A stretch of DNA of 64,000 nt from positions 205,762 to 269,761 of the forward strand of contig JAUZOO010000001.1 of assembly GCA_030706405.1 (NCBI GenBank). Reading direction: 5' to 3'. The stretch comes from Bacteroidota bacterium. GTDB taxonomy: Bacteria > Bacteroidota > Bacteroidia > Bacteroidales > JAAUTT01. Made by a program: the position numbers and the translations under genes. Positions 1 through 8,885 of this stretch are shown here, in pieces. The notes beneath the pieces were generated by a model that worked only from the letters and a program-made list of their open reading frames with translations, was not told where the DNA came from and made no database searches. How positions within the stretch are numbered: position 1 is the first letter of the stretch; every line of letters starts with the position of its first letter.

Positions 1-440
1 GTGTTGCCATCGAGCCAAACACCGGTGGCCCCGTCGAGCCGGGCAGTTGGGATACCATAATCAGCAACAGCTTGTATTATGGCATCTTCCAGTTTATTAA
101 TGTACTCGCGCACACCAATGCCAAATTTTTCAAGATTGAAAATGGGGTACCCCACAATCTGTCCCGGACCATGATAGGTAATATCGCCGCCCCGGTTAGT
201 ATGATAATACGTAGCATCAATCTGTTTTAAACGCTCGTCGCTGATTAACAAGTTATTATCCTCACCGCTTTTGCCTAGCGTATAAACGTGCGGATGCTCC
301 ACGAAAAGCAAATAACCACCAAAATCGGCCTGTGCCGGATCGTTCTTGGCATCCATTACTTTTGCAAAAAGTTCTTCCTGCATGTCCCAGGTTTCTTTAT
401 AATCTTTTACTCCGAGGTCGATAAATTTTATGGTTGGCAT
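1..440 (-). CDS. lipB: Lipoyl(octanoyl) transferase LipB, C-terminus beyond the window
   Basis: Transfers octanoate from octanoyl-ACP to lipoyl-domain lysines, the first step of endogenous lipoate synthesis. The minus-strand frame opens with ATG at 440 (MPTIKFIDLG...) and shows the family signature RGGDITYHGPGQIVGYP, preceded by VEHPHVYTLGKSG. About 146 residues are visible. The conserved C-terminal part, with the catalytic Cys/Lys region, lies past base 1, so completeness cannot be judged. It lies 53 bp downstream of lipA on the same strand, which suggests a lipA-lipB operon. The identification is secure from the signature. Confidence 0.93.
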   Translation of the reverse strand, partial: MPTIKFIDLGVKDYKETWDMQEELFAKVMDAKNDPAQADFGGYLLFVEHPHVYTLGKSGEDNNLLISDERLKQIDATYYHTNRGGDITYHGPGQIVGYPIFNLEKFGIGVREYINKLEDAIIQAVADYGIPTARLDGATGVWLDGN

Positions 441-493
441 GAGTGTTGAAATTCAAAAGTTCAAGATTCGAAATTCGTATATTCTCTAATTTG

Positions 494-1363
494 TTATTCT
501 TTTTTGAAAGAAGCAACATGTCGTTCAGCATGGTACGATGAGCGAACCAGCGGACTGCTTTCGACAAAGGCGAAACCTTTTGCAAGGCCAATTTTGCCAT
601 ATTCTTCAAATTTCTCAGGCGATACGTATTGCATCACCGGATGGTTTTGCCGTGTTGGTTGCAGGTATTGCCCGATGGTAAAAACCTTACATCCAACAGC
701 CAATGCATCGTCCATCGTTTGGAGTATTTCTTCTTCGGTTTCGCCAAGGCCAAGCATGATACCGGTTTTAGCGGTTAACCCGCTTTGGGCGATATAACCA
801 AGCACCTGCAAACTGGTGTCGTATTTGGCTTTGGTACGGATTTGTGGTGTTAGTCGTCGTACCGTTTCGAGGTTGTGTGAAATCACTTCGGGCGCAGCTT
901 CAATCACTACCTGAACCAATTCACGTTTTCCATCAAAATCGGGTATGAGTGTTTCGAGCGTGGTTCCCGGGTTAAGTGCTTTTACCTGGCGGATGGTTTC
1001 GGCCCAGTGAGCAGCTCCACCATCGGGAAGGTCGTCGCGATCAACCGAAGTAAGTACACAATGTTTCAGGTTGAGTTCCTTCACCGTTTGGGCAACTTTT
1101 AACGGTTCCTCGGAGTCAGGTAGTAACGGACGGCCGGTGTTAACATTGCAGAATTTACAGGCACGTGTACAGGTATCACCCAGAATCATCAGCGTTGCCG
1201 TGCCCCGTTCCCAGCAATCGGCATGATTGGGACAATTACCACTGGTGCAAATCGTATTTAAATGATATTTCTTTACCAGTGAGTTCACTTTAGCAAATTC
1301 TTCGCCACGCGGAAGTCGTATCTTTAGCCACTCGGGTTTACGGAGATATGATTGTTGAGACAT
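494..1363 (-). CDS. lipA: Lipoyl synthase LipA
   Basis: Radical-SAM enzyme that inserts two sulfurs into protein-bound octanoyl groups. The 289 residues are the usual length. The auxiliary [4Fe-4S] cluster ligands are C39, C44 and C50 (CTSGNCPNHADC), and the radical-SAM ligands are C65, C69 and C72 (CTRACKFC). The C-terminal RSSYHAE holds the serine that ligates the auxiliary cluster. The start is the ATG at 1363 just before SQQSYLRKPEWLK, which aligns with family N-termini. lipB follows 53 bp downstream. A TACATTTG box about 56 bp upstream on the minus strand (1419-1426) could be its promoter. Confidence 0.97.
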   Translation of the reverse strand: MSQQSYLRKPEWLKIRLPRGEEFAKVNSLVKKYHLNTICTSGNCPNHADCWERGTATLMILGDTCTRACKFCNVNTGRPLLPDSEEPLKVAQTVKELNLKHCVLTSVDRDDLPDGGAAHWAETIRQVKALNPGTTLETLIPDFDGKRELVQVVIEAAPEVISHNLETVRRLTPQIRTKAKYDTSLQVLGYIAQSGLTAKTGIMLGLGETEEEILQTMDDALAVGCKVFTIGQYLQPTRQNHPVMQYVSPEKFEEYGKIGLAKGFAFVESSPLVRSSYHAERHVASFKKE

Positions 1364-1418
1364 TAATATACTGTAAGTTAGTGTTATATACTTATAAAAG
1401 TACCGGAATCAGGTCAAA

Positions 1419-1426
1419 CAAATGTA
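1419..1426 (-). promoter_or_regulatory. Candidate lipA promoter -7 box
   Basis: Read on the minus strand the bases are TACATTTG, matching the Bacteroidota -7 consensus TAnnTTTG. No clear TTTG -33 box is seen at the usual spacing, so this is tentative. Confidence 0.35.
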
Positions 1427-1706
1427 TAAATTTCCTTGAGGTTCCTAAAATTTATAAGACATCCTCCCATAAGTTGCTGTTCCTGATTTCCAGCGTAAAC
1501 AACAAACGAATTGTCGGGTTTGTTTTCATAGACGCATTTTAAATCAATCAAATATTTCAGTTCTGAATATATTTCCAATTGAATTGTAAAATTCGTTCAA
1601 TTCTAATAATTTATCTGAATATCAGTTTACTTACTTCTGTAAAATATCTGGTTTATTCTGTCAGAACCTTTATCCGGAGCGCTTCCCCTTCTTAGAAAAG
1701 AAATTG

Positions 1707-1715
1707 TATCTTTGC
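1707..1715 (+). promoter_or_regulatory. lysS promoter -7 box
   Basis: TATCTTTGC is an exact match to the Bacteroidota -7 consensus TAnnTTTGC. It lies 18 bp before the lysS ATG at 1734. An in-frame ATG at 1704 lies upstream of this box, so translation must start at 1734. No good -33 box was found. Confidence 0.6.
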
Positions 1716-1733
1716 AGAAATTTTTTCAGACCT

Positions 1734-3458
1734 ATGAATCCTTTAGAACTTAGTGAACAAGAGATTTTTCGCCGTAATTCGATGGAAGAATTACGCAAAC
1801 TGGGCGTAAACCCGTACCCTGCCGAAGGATACGAAATTAACACCAATACCCGTGAAATTCTCGACAACTATAACCCGGAACTTAATAATTTTCAGGAAGT
1901 ATCGATTGCCGGCCGCGTAATGAGCCGCCGTATCATGGGCAGCGCTTCATTCGCCGAAATTCAGGACGAAAAAGGCCGCATCCAGGTTTACATTAAACGC
2001 GACGACATCTGTCCCGACGAGGATAAAGCCTTATATAACACAGTATTTAAAAAACTTCTTGACATTGGCGATATCATTGGTATCAAGGGTTTTGTATTCA
2101 TCACCCAGATGGGCGAAACATCTATCCACGTAAAAGAACTGAAGGTACTCAGCAAGTCGCTCCGCCCGCTACCGATTGTAAAGGAAAAAGACGGTAAAAT
2201 ATTCGATGCTTTTACCGACCCCGAACAACGCTACCGTCAACGTTATGTTGATTTGGTTGTTAACCCCGGCATCAAGGATACGTTTATCAAACGTTCGCAA
2301 ATAATAAACACCATGCGCGAATTTTTTAATGCGCAAGGTTATCTCGAAGTTGAAACTCCTGTTTTACAACCTATCCCCGGAGGTGCTACCGCCCGTCCGT
2401 TTATTACGCATCACAATGCGCTCGACATTCCGCTGTACCTTCGTATTGCCAACGAACTTTACCTGAAACGCCTCATCGTTGGCGGTTTCGACGGTGTTTA
2501 CGAATTTGCCAAGGACTTCCGTAACGAAGGAATGGACCGCACCCATAATCCGGAATTTACCGTCATGGAAATTTATGTAGCCTACAAAGACTACAACTGG
2601 ATGATGGATTTCACCGAAGAAATGCTCGAACGCGTGGCCATCAAGCTGCATGGAACAACCAAGGTGCCTTTCGGTGACAAAGTGATCGACTTTGCCCGTC
2701 CGTTCCGTCGCGTTACCATGATTGATGCCATCAAGCAATATACCGGTATCGACATCAACGGGATGAACGAAGCCCAGCTTCGCGATGTTTGCGAAAAACT
2801 CGACGTTGAAGTTGACCTTACCATGGGAAAAGGTAAGCTGATCGACGAAATTTTTGGTGAAAAATGCGAAGGCAATTTCATTCAGCCCACCTTCATCATC
2901 GACTATCCGGTGGAAATGTCGCCGCTTTGCAAAAAACACCGCGACAATCCCGAGCTTACCGAACGTTTTGAACTGATGGTAAACGGAAAAGAACTTTGCA
3001 ATGCTTACACCGAGCTCAACGACCCTATCGACCAGTTAAACCGCTTCCGCGAACAACACGCCCTCTCCGAAAAAGGAGACGACGAGGCAATGTTCATCGA
3101 CTACGATTTTGTTCGTTCACTCGAATACGGAATGCCACCAACATCGGGCATGGGCATCGGTATCGACCGTCTTACCATGATTATGACCAACAATGTCTCC
3201 ATTCAGGATGTATTGTTTTTCCCACAGATGCGTCCCGAAAAGAAACCGGTTAACGATAGCGAAGAAGCTTATACTGCTTTAGGAATTCCCGAAGAATGGG
3301 TACCGGTAATCCAAAAAATGGGCTACGTAAAAGTGGATGCTTTAAAACAGGTAAGTTCAGGGAAATTGTTTAACGACCTTTGCGGATATAACAAGAAAAA
3401 CAAGCTCGGGCTTACCAATCCATCGGCCGACGACGTGAAGAAATGGCTTGCCAATTAG
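1734..3458 (+). CDS. lysS: Lysyl-tRNA synthetase, class II
   Basis: Charges tRNA-Lys. 574 residues from ATG 1734 (MNPLELSEQEIFRRNSMEEL). The order is an N-terminal OB-fold anticodon-binding domain (about 55-160) and then the class II catalytic core, with motif 2 around KDFRNEGMDRTHNPEF and motif 3 GMGIGIDRLTMI. The extra C-terminal segment after motif 3 (about 70 residues, with LGIPEEWVPVIQKMGY) makes it longer than the E. coli enzyme; I believe such a tail is usual in Bacteroidota. The -7 box just upstream rules out the longer frame starting at 1704. gpsA and pgi follow on the same strand and may be partly co-transcribed. Confidence 0.97.
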   Translation: MNPLELSEQEIFRRNSMEELRKLGVNPYPAEGYEINTNTREILDNYNPELNNFQEVSIAGRVMSRRIMGSASFAEIQDEKGRIQVYIKRDDICPDEDKALYNTVFKKLLDIGDIIGIKGFVFITQMGETSIHVKELKVLSKSLRPLPIVKEKDGKIFDAFTDPEQRYRQRYVDLVVNPGIKDTFIKRSQIINTMREFFNAQGYLEVETPVLQPIPGGATARPFITHHNALDIPLYLRIANELYLKRLIVGGFDGVYEFAKDFRNEGMDRTHNPEFTVMEIYVAYKDYNWMMDFTEEMLERVAIKLHGTTKVPFGDKVIDFARPFRRVTMIDAIKQYTGIDINGMNEAQLRDVCEKLDVEVDLTMGKGKLIDEIFGEKCEGNFIQPTFIIDYPVEMSPLCKKHRDNPELTERFELMVNGKELCNAYTELNDPIDQLNRFREQHALSEKGDDEAMFIDYDFVRSLEYGMPPTSGMGIGIDRLTMIMTNNVSIQDVLFFPQMRPEKKPVNDSEEAYTALGIPEEWVPVIQKMGYVKVDALKQVSSGKLFNDLCGYNKKNKLGLTNPSADDVKKWLAN

Positions 3459-3468
3459 GATATAAACC

Positions 3469-3508
3469 GTTGCAGGTTACAAGTTTCATGCAACTCGTAA
3501 CCTGCAAC
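3469..3508. repeat. Inverted repeat between lysS and gpsA
   Basis: GTTGCAGGTTAC (3469-3480) and GTAACCTGCAAC (3497-3508) are perfect 12-bp arms with a 16-nt loop. Two tandem CTTGTAA words follow. No T-run follows, so it is a weak terminator at best. The words resemble those in the spacer at 13281-13320. Confidence 0.6.
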
Positions 3509-3529
3509 TTGTAACTTGTAACCAAAATC

Positions 3530-4525
3530 ATGAACGAACAATCGCGCATAGCAGTTATTGGAGGAGGAAGTTGGGCCACAGCGCTGGTAAAAGTGCTGCT
3601 CAACAACGTAAAGTCGCTCAACTGGTATATCCGCGACGCGGAATCCATCGAATTTATTCAACAGCATCATATTAATCCGAAATACCTGAGTTCGGTTACT
3701 CTGGAAATAAACAAACTCAAGATGTTTTCGGATATTGACGATGCTATCCGGCATTCCGACATCATTGTTTTTGCCATCCCTGCGGCATTTTTAAAAGATG
3801 CCATGGAGCCTTTAAAAACGAGTCTTCAGGGAAAATACGTGGTATCGGCCATCAAAGGCATTGTGCCAGGCGATAACATTACCATTGCCGAATTTTTCAA
3901 TCAATATTACAAAGTTTCGTTCGACTATATCGGTGTCATCTCCGGTCCTTGCCATGCCGAGGAAGTAGCTCTCGAACGCCTTTCGTACCTCACCATTGCC
4001 TGCAAGGACGAGGCTAATGCCGAATTTCTGGCCTCGCAGCTCGAATGCCGGTTCATAAAAACCATCATATCGTCCGATATTTACGGAATTGAATATGCAT
4101 CGGTACTAAAAAATATTATCGCCATTGCTGCCGGAATTTGTCACGGCGCGGGTTATGGCGATAACTTCCTCTCGGTACTTATTTCCAACGGTTATAAAGA
4201 GATCAAACGTTTCCTCGAACGCACCTATGCCTGCAAGCGAAAAACCAGCAACTCCGCCTATCTTGGCGATTTATTGGTAACCTGTTATTCGCAGTTTAGC
4301 CGTAACCGGACTTTTGGAACCATGATTGGCAAAGGATATTCGGTTAAAACAGCTCAGCTCGAAATGAACATGGTGGCCGAAGGTTATTATGCGGTGGCCT
4401 GCATCAAGGAAATTAACAGTAAGCATAACGTTAAAATGCCCATCACCGATGCGGTATATAATATTTTGTACGACAAGATTTCGCCAGCTGTGGAAATGAA
4501 GCTTCTTTCCGAAAAATTAAAATAA
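3530..4525 (+). CDS. gpsA: Glycerol-3-phosphate dehydrogenase [NAD(P)+]
   Basis: Reduces dihydroxyacetone phosphate to sn-glycerol-3-phosphate for phospholipid synthesis. 331 residues. The dinucleotide-binding loop is at residues 11-18 (GGGSWATA, a variant of GAGSWGTA). VSAIKG and IEYASVLKNIIAIAAG carry the conserved lysines, with ISGPCHAEEVA between them, and the C-terminal helical domain has NSAYLGDLLVTCYS. It starts 71 bp after lysS and is followed 30 bp later by pgi, so the three probably form one unit. Confidence 0.95.
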   Translation: MNEQSRIAVIGGGSWATALVKVLLNNVKSLNWYIRDAESIEFIQQHHINPKYLSSVTLEINKLKMFSDIDDAIRHSDIIVFAIPAAFLKDAMEPLKTSLQGKYVVSAIKGIVPGDNITIAEFFNQYYKVSFDYIGVISGPCHAEEVALERLSYLTIACKDEANAEFLASQLECRFIKTIISSDIYGIEYASVLKNIIAIAAGICHGAGYGDNFLSVLISNGYKEIKRFLERTYACKRKTSNSAYLGDLLVTCYSQFSRNRTFGTMIGKGYSVKTAQLEMNMVAEGYYAVACIKEINSKHNVKMPITDAVYNILYDKISPAVEMKLLSEKLK

Positions 4526-4555
4526 ACACCTTAATTCATAACTAATTATATTCCT

Positions 4556-5899
4556 ATGGAAACCTTAAAAATTAATATTGACAAAATTTATGATTTTGTC
4601 TCTAAAGAAACCGTTTATGGTTACAAAAAGGAGGCCGAGGCTTTTAATGCAGCCCTGGACAACAAAACCGGTAAAGGAAATGACTTCCTGGGTTGGGTAA
4701 ATCTTCCTTCGTCTATTAAAAACAGCGAACTTGCCGACATTGAAGCTGTTGCAGCTTCGTTGAAAAGTAAAACCGAAGTGGTAGTGGTAATTGGTATTGG
4801 AGGTTCGTACCTTGGTGCCAAAAATGTAGTTGAAGCCCTTTCCAACTCCTTCCAAACCCTGAAGAAAAAACAGGAAAACCCGTTGGTTTTATTCGCCGGA
4901 CAAAACATCAGCGAGGACTACATGCACGAACTCATCGAAATTCTCGATGAACGTAAATACGGAATTGTAGTCATTTCGAAATCAGGAACTACCACCGAGC
5001 CTGCAGTTGCCTTCCGTTTGCTGAAAGGACACCTCGAAGCCAAAGTTGGCAAAGCCGAAGCTAAAGACCTCATCGTTGCTATCACCGACGAAAAACGTGG
5101 TGCACTCCGTACTCTGGCAACTCAGGAAGGCTATAAAACCTTTGCTATTCCTGACGATATTGGAGGTCGCTACTCTGTACTTACCCCGGTAGGATTACTC
5201 CCAATCGCTGTTGCAGGTTTTGACATTCGTGCATTGGTTGAAGGTGCTAAGGCAATGGAAAAAGCTACTGCACAAAATGTTCCGTTTGAACAAAATCCTT
5301 CAGCTATCTATGCCGCAGCCCGCAACGCCCTGTACAAAGCCGGAAAGACCACCGAAATCCTGGCCAGCTACAACCCCAAGCTGGTTTACTTCTCGGAATG
5401 GTGGAAACAACTTTATGGCGAAAGCGAAGGAAAAGAAAGCAAAGGTATCTTCCCTGCAAGCGTCACCTTTACTGCCGACCTCCACTCGATGGGACAATAC
5501 ATTCAGGAAGGATTGCGTAATATTTTCGAAACTGTAATTTCGGTAAACTCCGTAAACTACAAAGTTACCATCCCTAACGACCCCGAAAACCTTGATACAC
5601 TTAACTTCCTTTCGGGTAAACGCATCGACGAGGTAAACAAAAATGCAGAACTCGGCACCATGCTTGCACACGTTGACGGAGGCGTTCCCAACATCCGTGT
5701 TGAAATTCCCAAAATCAACGAATACCACCTTGGTGAGTTGATGTACTTCTTCGAAAAAGCTTGCGGGATAAGCGGTTATATTCTTGGTGTGAATCCGTTT
5801 GATCAACCCGGAGTTGAGGCTTACAAGAAAAATATGTTCGCCCTCCTCGACAAACCCGGTTACGAAGAAGAATCTAAAAAGATTAAGGCAAAACTTTAA
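4556..5899 (+). CDS. pgi: Glucose-6-phosphate isomerase
   Basis: Interconverts glucose-6-phosphate and fructose-6-phosphate. 447 residues, the short bacterial form. Visible signatures are [20 protein letters not shown], the phosphate-binding [30 protein letters not shown], and MGQYIQEG with the catalytic Glu. The C-terminus [17 protein letters not shown] is typical of the family. It lies 30 bp after gpsA and is followed by a clear rho-independent terminator. Confidence 0.97.
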   Translation: METLKINIDKIYDFVSKETVYGYKKEAEAFNAALDNKTGKGNDFLGWVNLPSSIKNSELADIEAVAASLKSKTEVVVVIGIGGSYLGAKNVVEALSNSFQTLKKKQENPLVLFAGQNISEDYMHELIEILDERKYGIVVISKSGTTTEPAVAFRLLKGHLEAKVGKAEAKDLIVAITDEKRGALRTLATQEGYKTFAIPDDIGGRYSVLTPVGLLPIAVAGFDIRALVEGAKAMEKATAQNVPFEQNPSAIYAAARNALYKAGKTTEILASYNPKLVYFSEWWKQLYGESEGKESKGIFPASVTFTADLHSMGQYIQEGLRNIFETVISVNSVNYKVTIPNDPENLDTLNFLSGKRIDEVNKNAELGTMLAHVDGGVPNIRVEIPKINEYHLGELMYFFEKACGISGYILGVNPFDQPGVEAYKKNMFALLDKPGYEEESKKIKAKL

Positions 5900-5916
5900 T
5901 TTCTAATATTTTACCC

Positions 5917-5946
5917 AAAAGGCGCAGAATACATCTGCGCCTTTTT
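5917..5946 (+). terminator. Terminator after pgi
   Basis: Perfect stem GGCGCAGA (5921-5928) with TCTGCGCC (5934-5941), 5-nt loop, A-run before and TTTTT after. Confidence 0.88.
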
Positions 5947-6011
5947 AGTTTCAGGACATTAAAAATGTCAGCATATTCATAAACAAAAACGGAGGATTCG
6001 TCAAAAATGAC

Positions 6012-6040
6012 AAGCCACTGTAATAGAATTGCAGTGGCTT
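6012..6040. repeat. Inverted repeat in the pgi-tpx spacer
   Basis: AAGCCACTG (6012-6020) and CAGTGGCTT (6032-6040) are perfect 9-bp arms with an 11-nt loop and no T-run. It is the first of three hairpins in this spacer. Confidence 0.55.
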
Positions 6041-6083
6041 ACCTTACCTTCGGTTCGTGATTTAGATTTAAGAAGGGTTCTTT

Positions 6084-6115
6084 AGCTGATTGCCATAAAC
6101 AACGTGGCAACAGCT
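6084..6115. repeat. Second hairpin in the pgi-tpx spacer
   Basis: AGCTGaTTGCCA pairs with TGGCAAcAGCT around a 9-nt loop, with one irregular position. The function is unknown. Confidence 0.45.
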
Positions 6116-6133
6116 TTAAGAGCCTAATCTCCT

Positions 6134-6168
6134 CAAAAAAATGGCCCACCCAAAAACAGGCAGGCCAT
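6134..6168 (-). terminator. Terminator of tpx
   Basis: On the minus strand the stem ATGGCC...GGCCAT (6163-6168 with 6141-6146) is followed directly by a run of T (6134-6140). It lies 28 bp after the tpx stop codon. Confidence 0.75.
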
Positions 6169-6195
6169 CCGCTATTAACAAAAAACTTAAACACT

Positions 6196-6696
6196 TTATT
6201 TTACAGCCTTCAAAGCGGCTTCGTAATTGGGCTCTTGTGCAATTTCGGGTACTTGCTCGGAATAAACCACTTTGCCGGCTTCATCAACCACAACTACGGC
6301 TCGTGAATGCAATCCTGCCAACGGACCATCGGCAATCTTAACGCCATAAGCCTTGCTAAAATTATCGTCGCGGAATTCGGAAAGTGAAACGACATTGTTC
6401 AATCCCTCGGTTGAACAGAAACGCCCGTGGGCAAAAGGTAAGTCTTTCGAAATGCACAATACCACGGTATTAGCCAACGAAGAGGCTTCGGCATTGAACT
6501 TACGGACCGAAGTGGCGCATACACTGGTATCGAGGCTTGGAAAGATATTCAATATCACCTTTTTGCCTGCAAAATCTTTAAGCGAAGCTTCGGATAAGTC
6601 GGTTTTTACGAGTTTAAAATCAGGTGCCAGAGCTCCTGTTGCTGGTAAATTTCCTGCGGTATTAACGGAATTCCCTTTAAATGTAATTGTTGCCAT
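6196..6696 (-). CDS. tpx: Thiol peroxidase Tpx
   Basis: Atypical 2-Cys peroxiredoxin that reduces peroxides at the expense of thioredoxin. 166 residues, the standard length. The peroxidatic Cys is C60 in [14 protein letters not shown] and the resolving Cys is C94 in [20 protein letters not shown] is the thioredoxin-fold entry. It is a single gene with its own terminator; no obvious -33/-7 pair was found upstream. Confidence 0.96.
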   Translation of the reverse strand: MATITFKGNSVNTAGNLPATGALAPDFKLVKTDLSEASLKDFAGKKVILNIFPSLDTSVCATSVRKFNAEASSLANTVVLCISKDLPFAHGRFCSTEGLNNVVSLSEFRDDNFSKAYGVKIADGPLAGLHSRAVVVVDEAGKVVYSEQVPEIAQEPNYEAALKAVK

Positions 6697-6811
6697 AGTC
6701 TTATTTATTGGTTTTAGTCAAATTTTCATTGTATAGTTTAAACAAGAAAAAACCAGAAAGGTTTACCAAATTTTATTTTTTATAAATTGTCAAGGCTTTA
6801 AATTAGTCTTT

Positions 6812-8881
6812 TCAAAATTTAAATAAAAGTTGTGCCCTTACCTCCGATTTTTTGTTTCCGGCAATCTCGTAAAGCCCGCTGCCTACCGTATTTTGCCCGG
6901 CATAGATACTTGCCGAATATTTTATCCATAAATCAATATTCTTCGTTGGTGCATATTTTATCATCATAAACTCCCGCGATCCTTTACCCGAAAGTGCAGG
7001 AATATTAAAGGTATATAACAGGTCACTTTCGTAAGCATAGATACGTGCGTTGTAATCGTCGGTATCGAAAAGCCCGTAATGCAGATAAACTTTTAGCGGC
7101 AATTTACGCATCGAAAATTCCAATTCCTGCCCGGTATAAAAGCCTCTGCTATTGCCCATACCTTCGCTGTAATAGTTCGAAAACTCAAGCCGGTTTCTCC
7201 AAATAAGGTTGTTGGTAACGGTATAAGTGGTCTGACAACGAATCCTGTCGGAAGTAGTATTGATGATACTATTTTTAGCTGCTCCTTCCTCCGAGAAGTT
7301 GCCGTTCTTCTTTTTATTTCGATACTGAAAACTTATCTGGAAACGTGATGAAGGAATTACACCAAGCTGTACCATAAGCTCGTGTCCGTCCGATGGCATG
7401 TCAATACCATAAGCCAGCCACGGAAAACGAAAAAGGTCGATATATCCCGACAAGGTTACATACTTAAGCGGTTTAAGCTCTACCCCGACAAACATCCCGG
7501 ATTCGTTACTGATACGCGAGTTCTCCCCAAAAGCATTGCCAAACATTGCCTGGTATTTCTGCTGATAATAGCGGTTGATGAGGCTGATGCCAAACCGCGT
7601 GTTCACCTGCGCCTGAAATCCATTAAGCAGAGCCATACCTCCATTGCGGCAGGCAGCTTCTTCGCCAAAAATTATCACGTTACGGATGCGGTACCTGTAA
7701 TCGAAACTCAGGTTATAATTGGACTCGCCACGAAAATAATAAAGATTGTACGGCAAGCTTTCGGGATTAATAAATCCCGAATATCGATGGTAAATAGCTG
7801 TTGTCCCAATATGCAGGTTGGGCTTTATAAACGAAATATTTTCTCCCAGCACATCGCAACGAAGCGCATCCTCGTCGGCAATATCGCCGGGAGAAGCATG
7901 AAGACCTGAAGTTTGTAGCGAGGACACTTCTTTTGCTGTATTGGTTGCCGAATCCAACGCCGTTACGTTGGCGTCAACCCTGTGACGCGAAACCCATGCC
8001 GATATTTCGAATGGCTTAAAATTTAGCGTCATCGCGGCTCCCCTAAAAAAGTTGTTTTCATCGGCCGACTGATAGGCGCTGATACCCCGGCTTCGTTGCA
8101 TGGAGCTCATTATCGATGGCGTTTTTCCAAAACTAAACCCCGACCATACAGCGAGTCCCTGACCATAGTTAACCCGATAATCGCCCAACACCAACGTCTT
8201 TATAAACTTAAACCTGTTTACCTGCAAGTGAAATGAATAAAAATCAAAGCCATTTTTATTCTTGCCCGAAAAAAACTCTTCTCCTGCATCTTTCTCGCCT
8301 GTAACTCCGACAAGGATACGGTTTTCATAATCGTATGCATAACGCATATAAAGGCTCGATGGTGTTCCTGTAAAATGATTGGAGGCCGTAAGGACTTCGG
8401 GAGTAAGATACCCCTTTTGCTTTTCGAGAATAGAATACGAACGCATAATCAAACGGTTATGCCCATCGGTTAGCCGAGATAAACGTATGGCGTCGTCATG
8501 CTTACGAGTTTCAAAAGAAAGAAATGGCCCCAGAAGCTTTGCGTCCTCTTCGGATATACCCTGAATATACGTAAGTTCGTATTTAGTGGCCAACGGCCCG
8601 TGTTCGAGTATGTATTTACGGATATTCTGCACCTGAAAATCGGAGAGCCAGAAAAGACGTTCTATCTCTTCGGAAGTTGCCGAATTAATAGCTACGGGAC
8701 TGTTTGCCAAGCGATAAAGCATGTCGGCAAGTTCATCTACTCCGGCTGTTTCTTCGGTGCGGGAAACAATCTCGGTGACCACTTCGCGCAACGAATTCAA
8801 CGCATCTTCCGCGGAGTTCTGAGCCTGAACCTGCACAAACATCCCAAAGCAACCGATTATGAATAGTAAATCCTTACGCAT
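6812..8881 (-). CDS. Outer-membrane beta-barrel protein with N-terminal helix-hairpin-helix domain
   Basis: 689 residues with a signal peptide (MRKDLLFIIGCFGMFVQVQA). Residues about 55-125 carry helix-hairpin-helix-like repeats (VAINSATSEEIERLFWLSDF; YELTYIQGISEEDAKLLGPF), the type found in ComEA-like proteins. The remaining 550 residues are alternating-polarity strands ending ...SEVRAQLLFKF, with a terminal aromatic as expected of an outer-membrane barrel. The upstream gene (a PorV-like barrel) ends 4 bp before its start, so the two are co-transcribed. What the exported helix-hairpin-helix part binds is unknown; I do not know of a characterised function for this family. Confidence 0.75.
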   Translation of the reverse strand: MRKDLLFIIGCFGMFVQVQAQNSAEDALNSLREVVTEIVSRTEETAGVDELADMLYRLANSPVAINSATSEEIERLFWLSDFQVQNIRKYILEHGPLATKYELTYIQGISEEDAKLLGPFLSFETRKHDDAIRLSRLTDGHNRLIMRSYSILEKQKGYLTPEVLTASNHFTGTPSSLYMRYAYDYENRILVGVTGEKDAGEEFFSGKNKNGFDFYSFHLQVNRFKFIKTLVLGDYRVNYGQGLAVWSGFSFGKTPSIMSSMQRSRGISAYQSADENNFFRGAAMTLNFKPFEISAWVSRHRVDANVTALDSATNTAKEVSSLQTSGLHASPGDIADEDALRCDVLGENISFIKPNLHIGTTAIYHRYSGFINPESLPYNLYYFRGESNYNLSFDYRYRIRNVIIFGEEAACRNGGMALLNGFQAQVNTRFGISLINRYYQQKYQAMFGNAFGENSRISNESGMFVGVELKPLKYVTLSGYIDLFRFPWLAYGIDMPSDGHELMVQLGVIPSSRFQISFQYRNKKKNGNFSEEGAAKNSIINTTSDRIRCQTTYTVTNNLIWRNRLEFSNYYSEGMGNSRGFYTGQELEFSMRKLPLKVYLHYGLFDTDDYNARIYAYESDLLYTFNIPALSGKGSREFMMIKYAPTKNIDLWIKYSASIYAGQNTVGSGLYEIAGNKKSEVRAQLLFKF

Positions 8882-8885
8882 ATCC

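Larger units (their letters stand above)
1364..1733. other. Divergent intergenic region lipA / lysS
   Basis: About 370 bp, AT-rich, between divergent genes. I see a candidate -7 box on each side (one for lipA, one for lysS) and no gene that I can support. The open frame on the plus strand at 1348-1542 has no family features and overlaps the lipA start. Confidence 0.6.

Noticed and set aside
1348-1542. 64-codon open frame between lipA and lysS
   Set aside because: It overlaps the lipA start, is AT-rich with no family features, and sits in a divergent promoter region.
1704-1733. Ten extra N-terminal codons for lysS
   Set aside because: They overlap the TATCTTTGC -7 box, and the protein aligns normally from ATG 1734.
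2364-2939. 191-codon frame antisense to lysS
   Set aside because: It is a codon-bias shadow of lysS. Similar antisense frames in pgi, dapL, GH3 and the kinase gene were rejected for the same reason.
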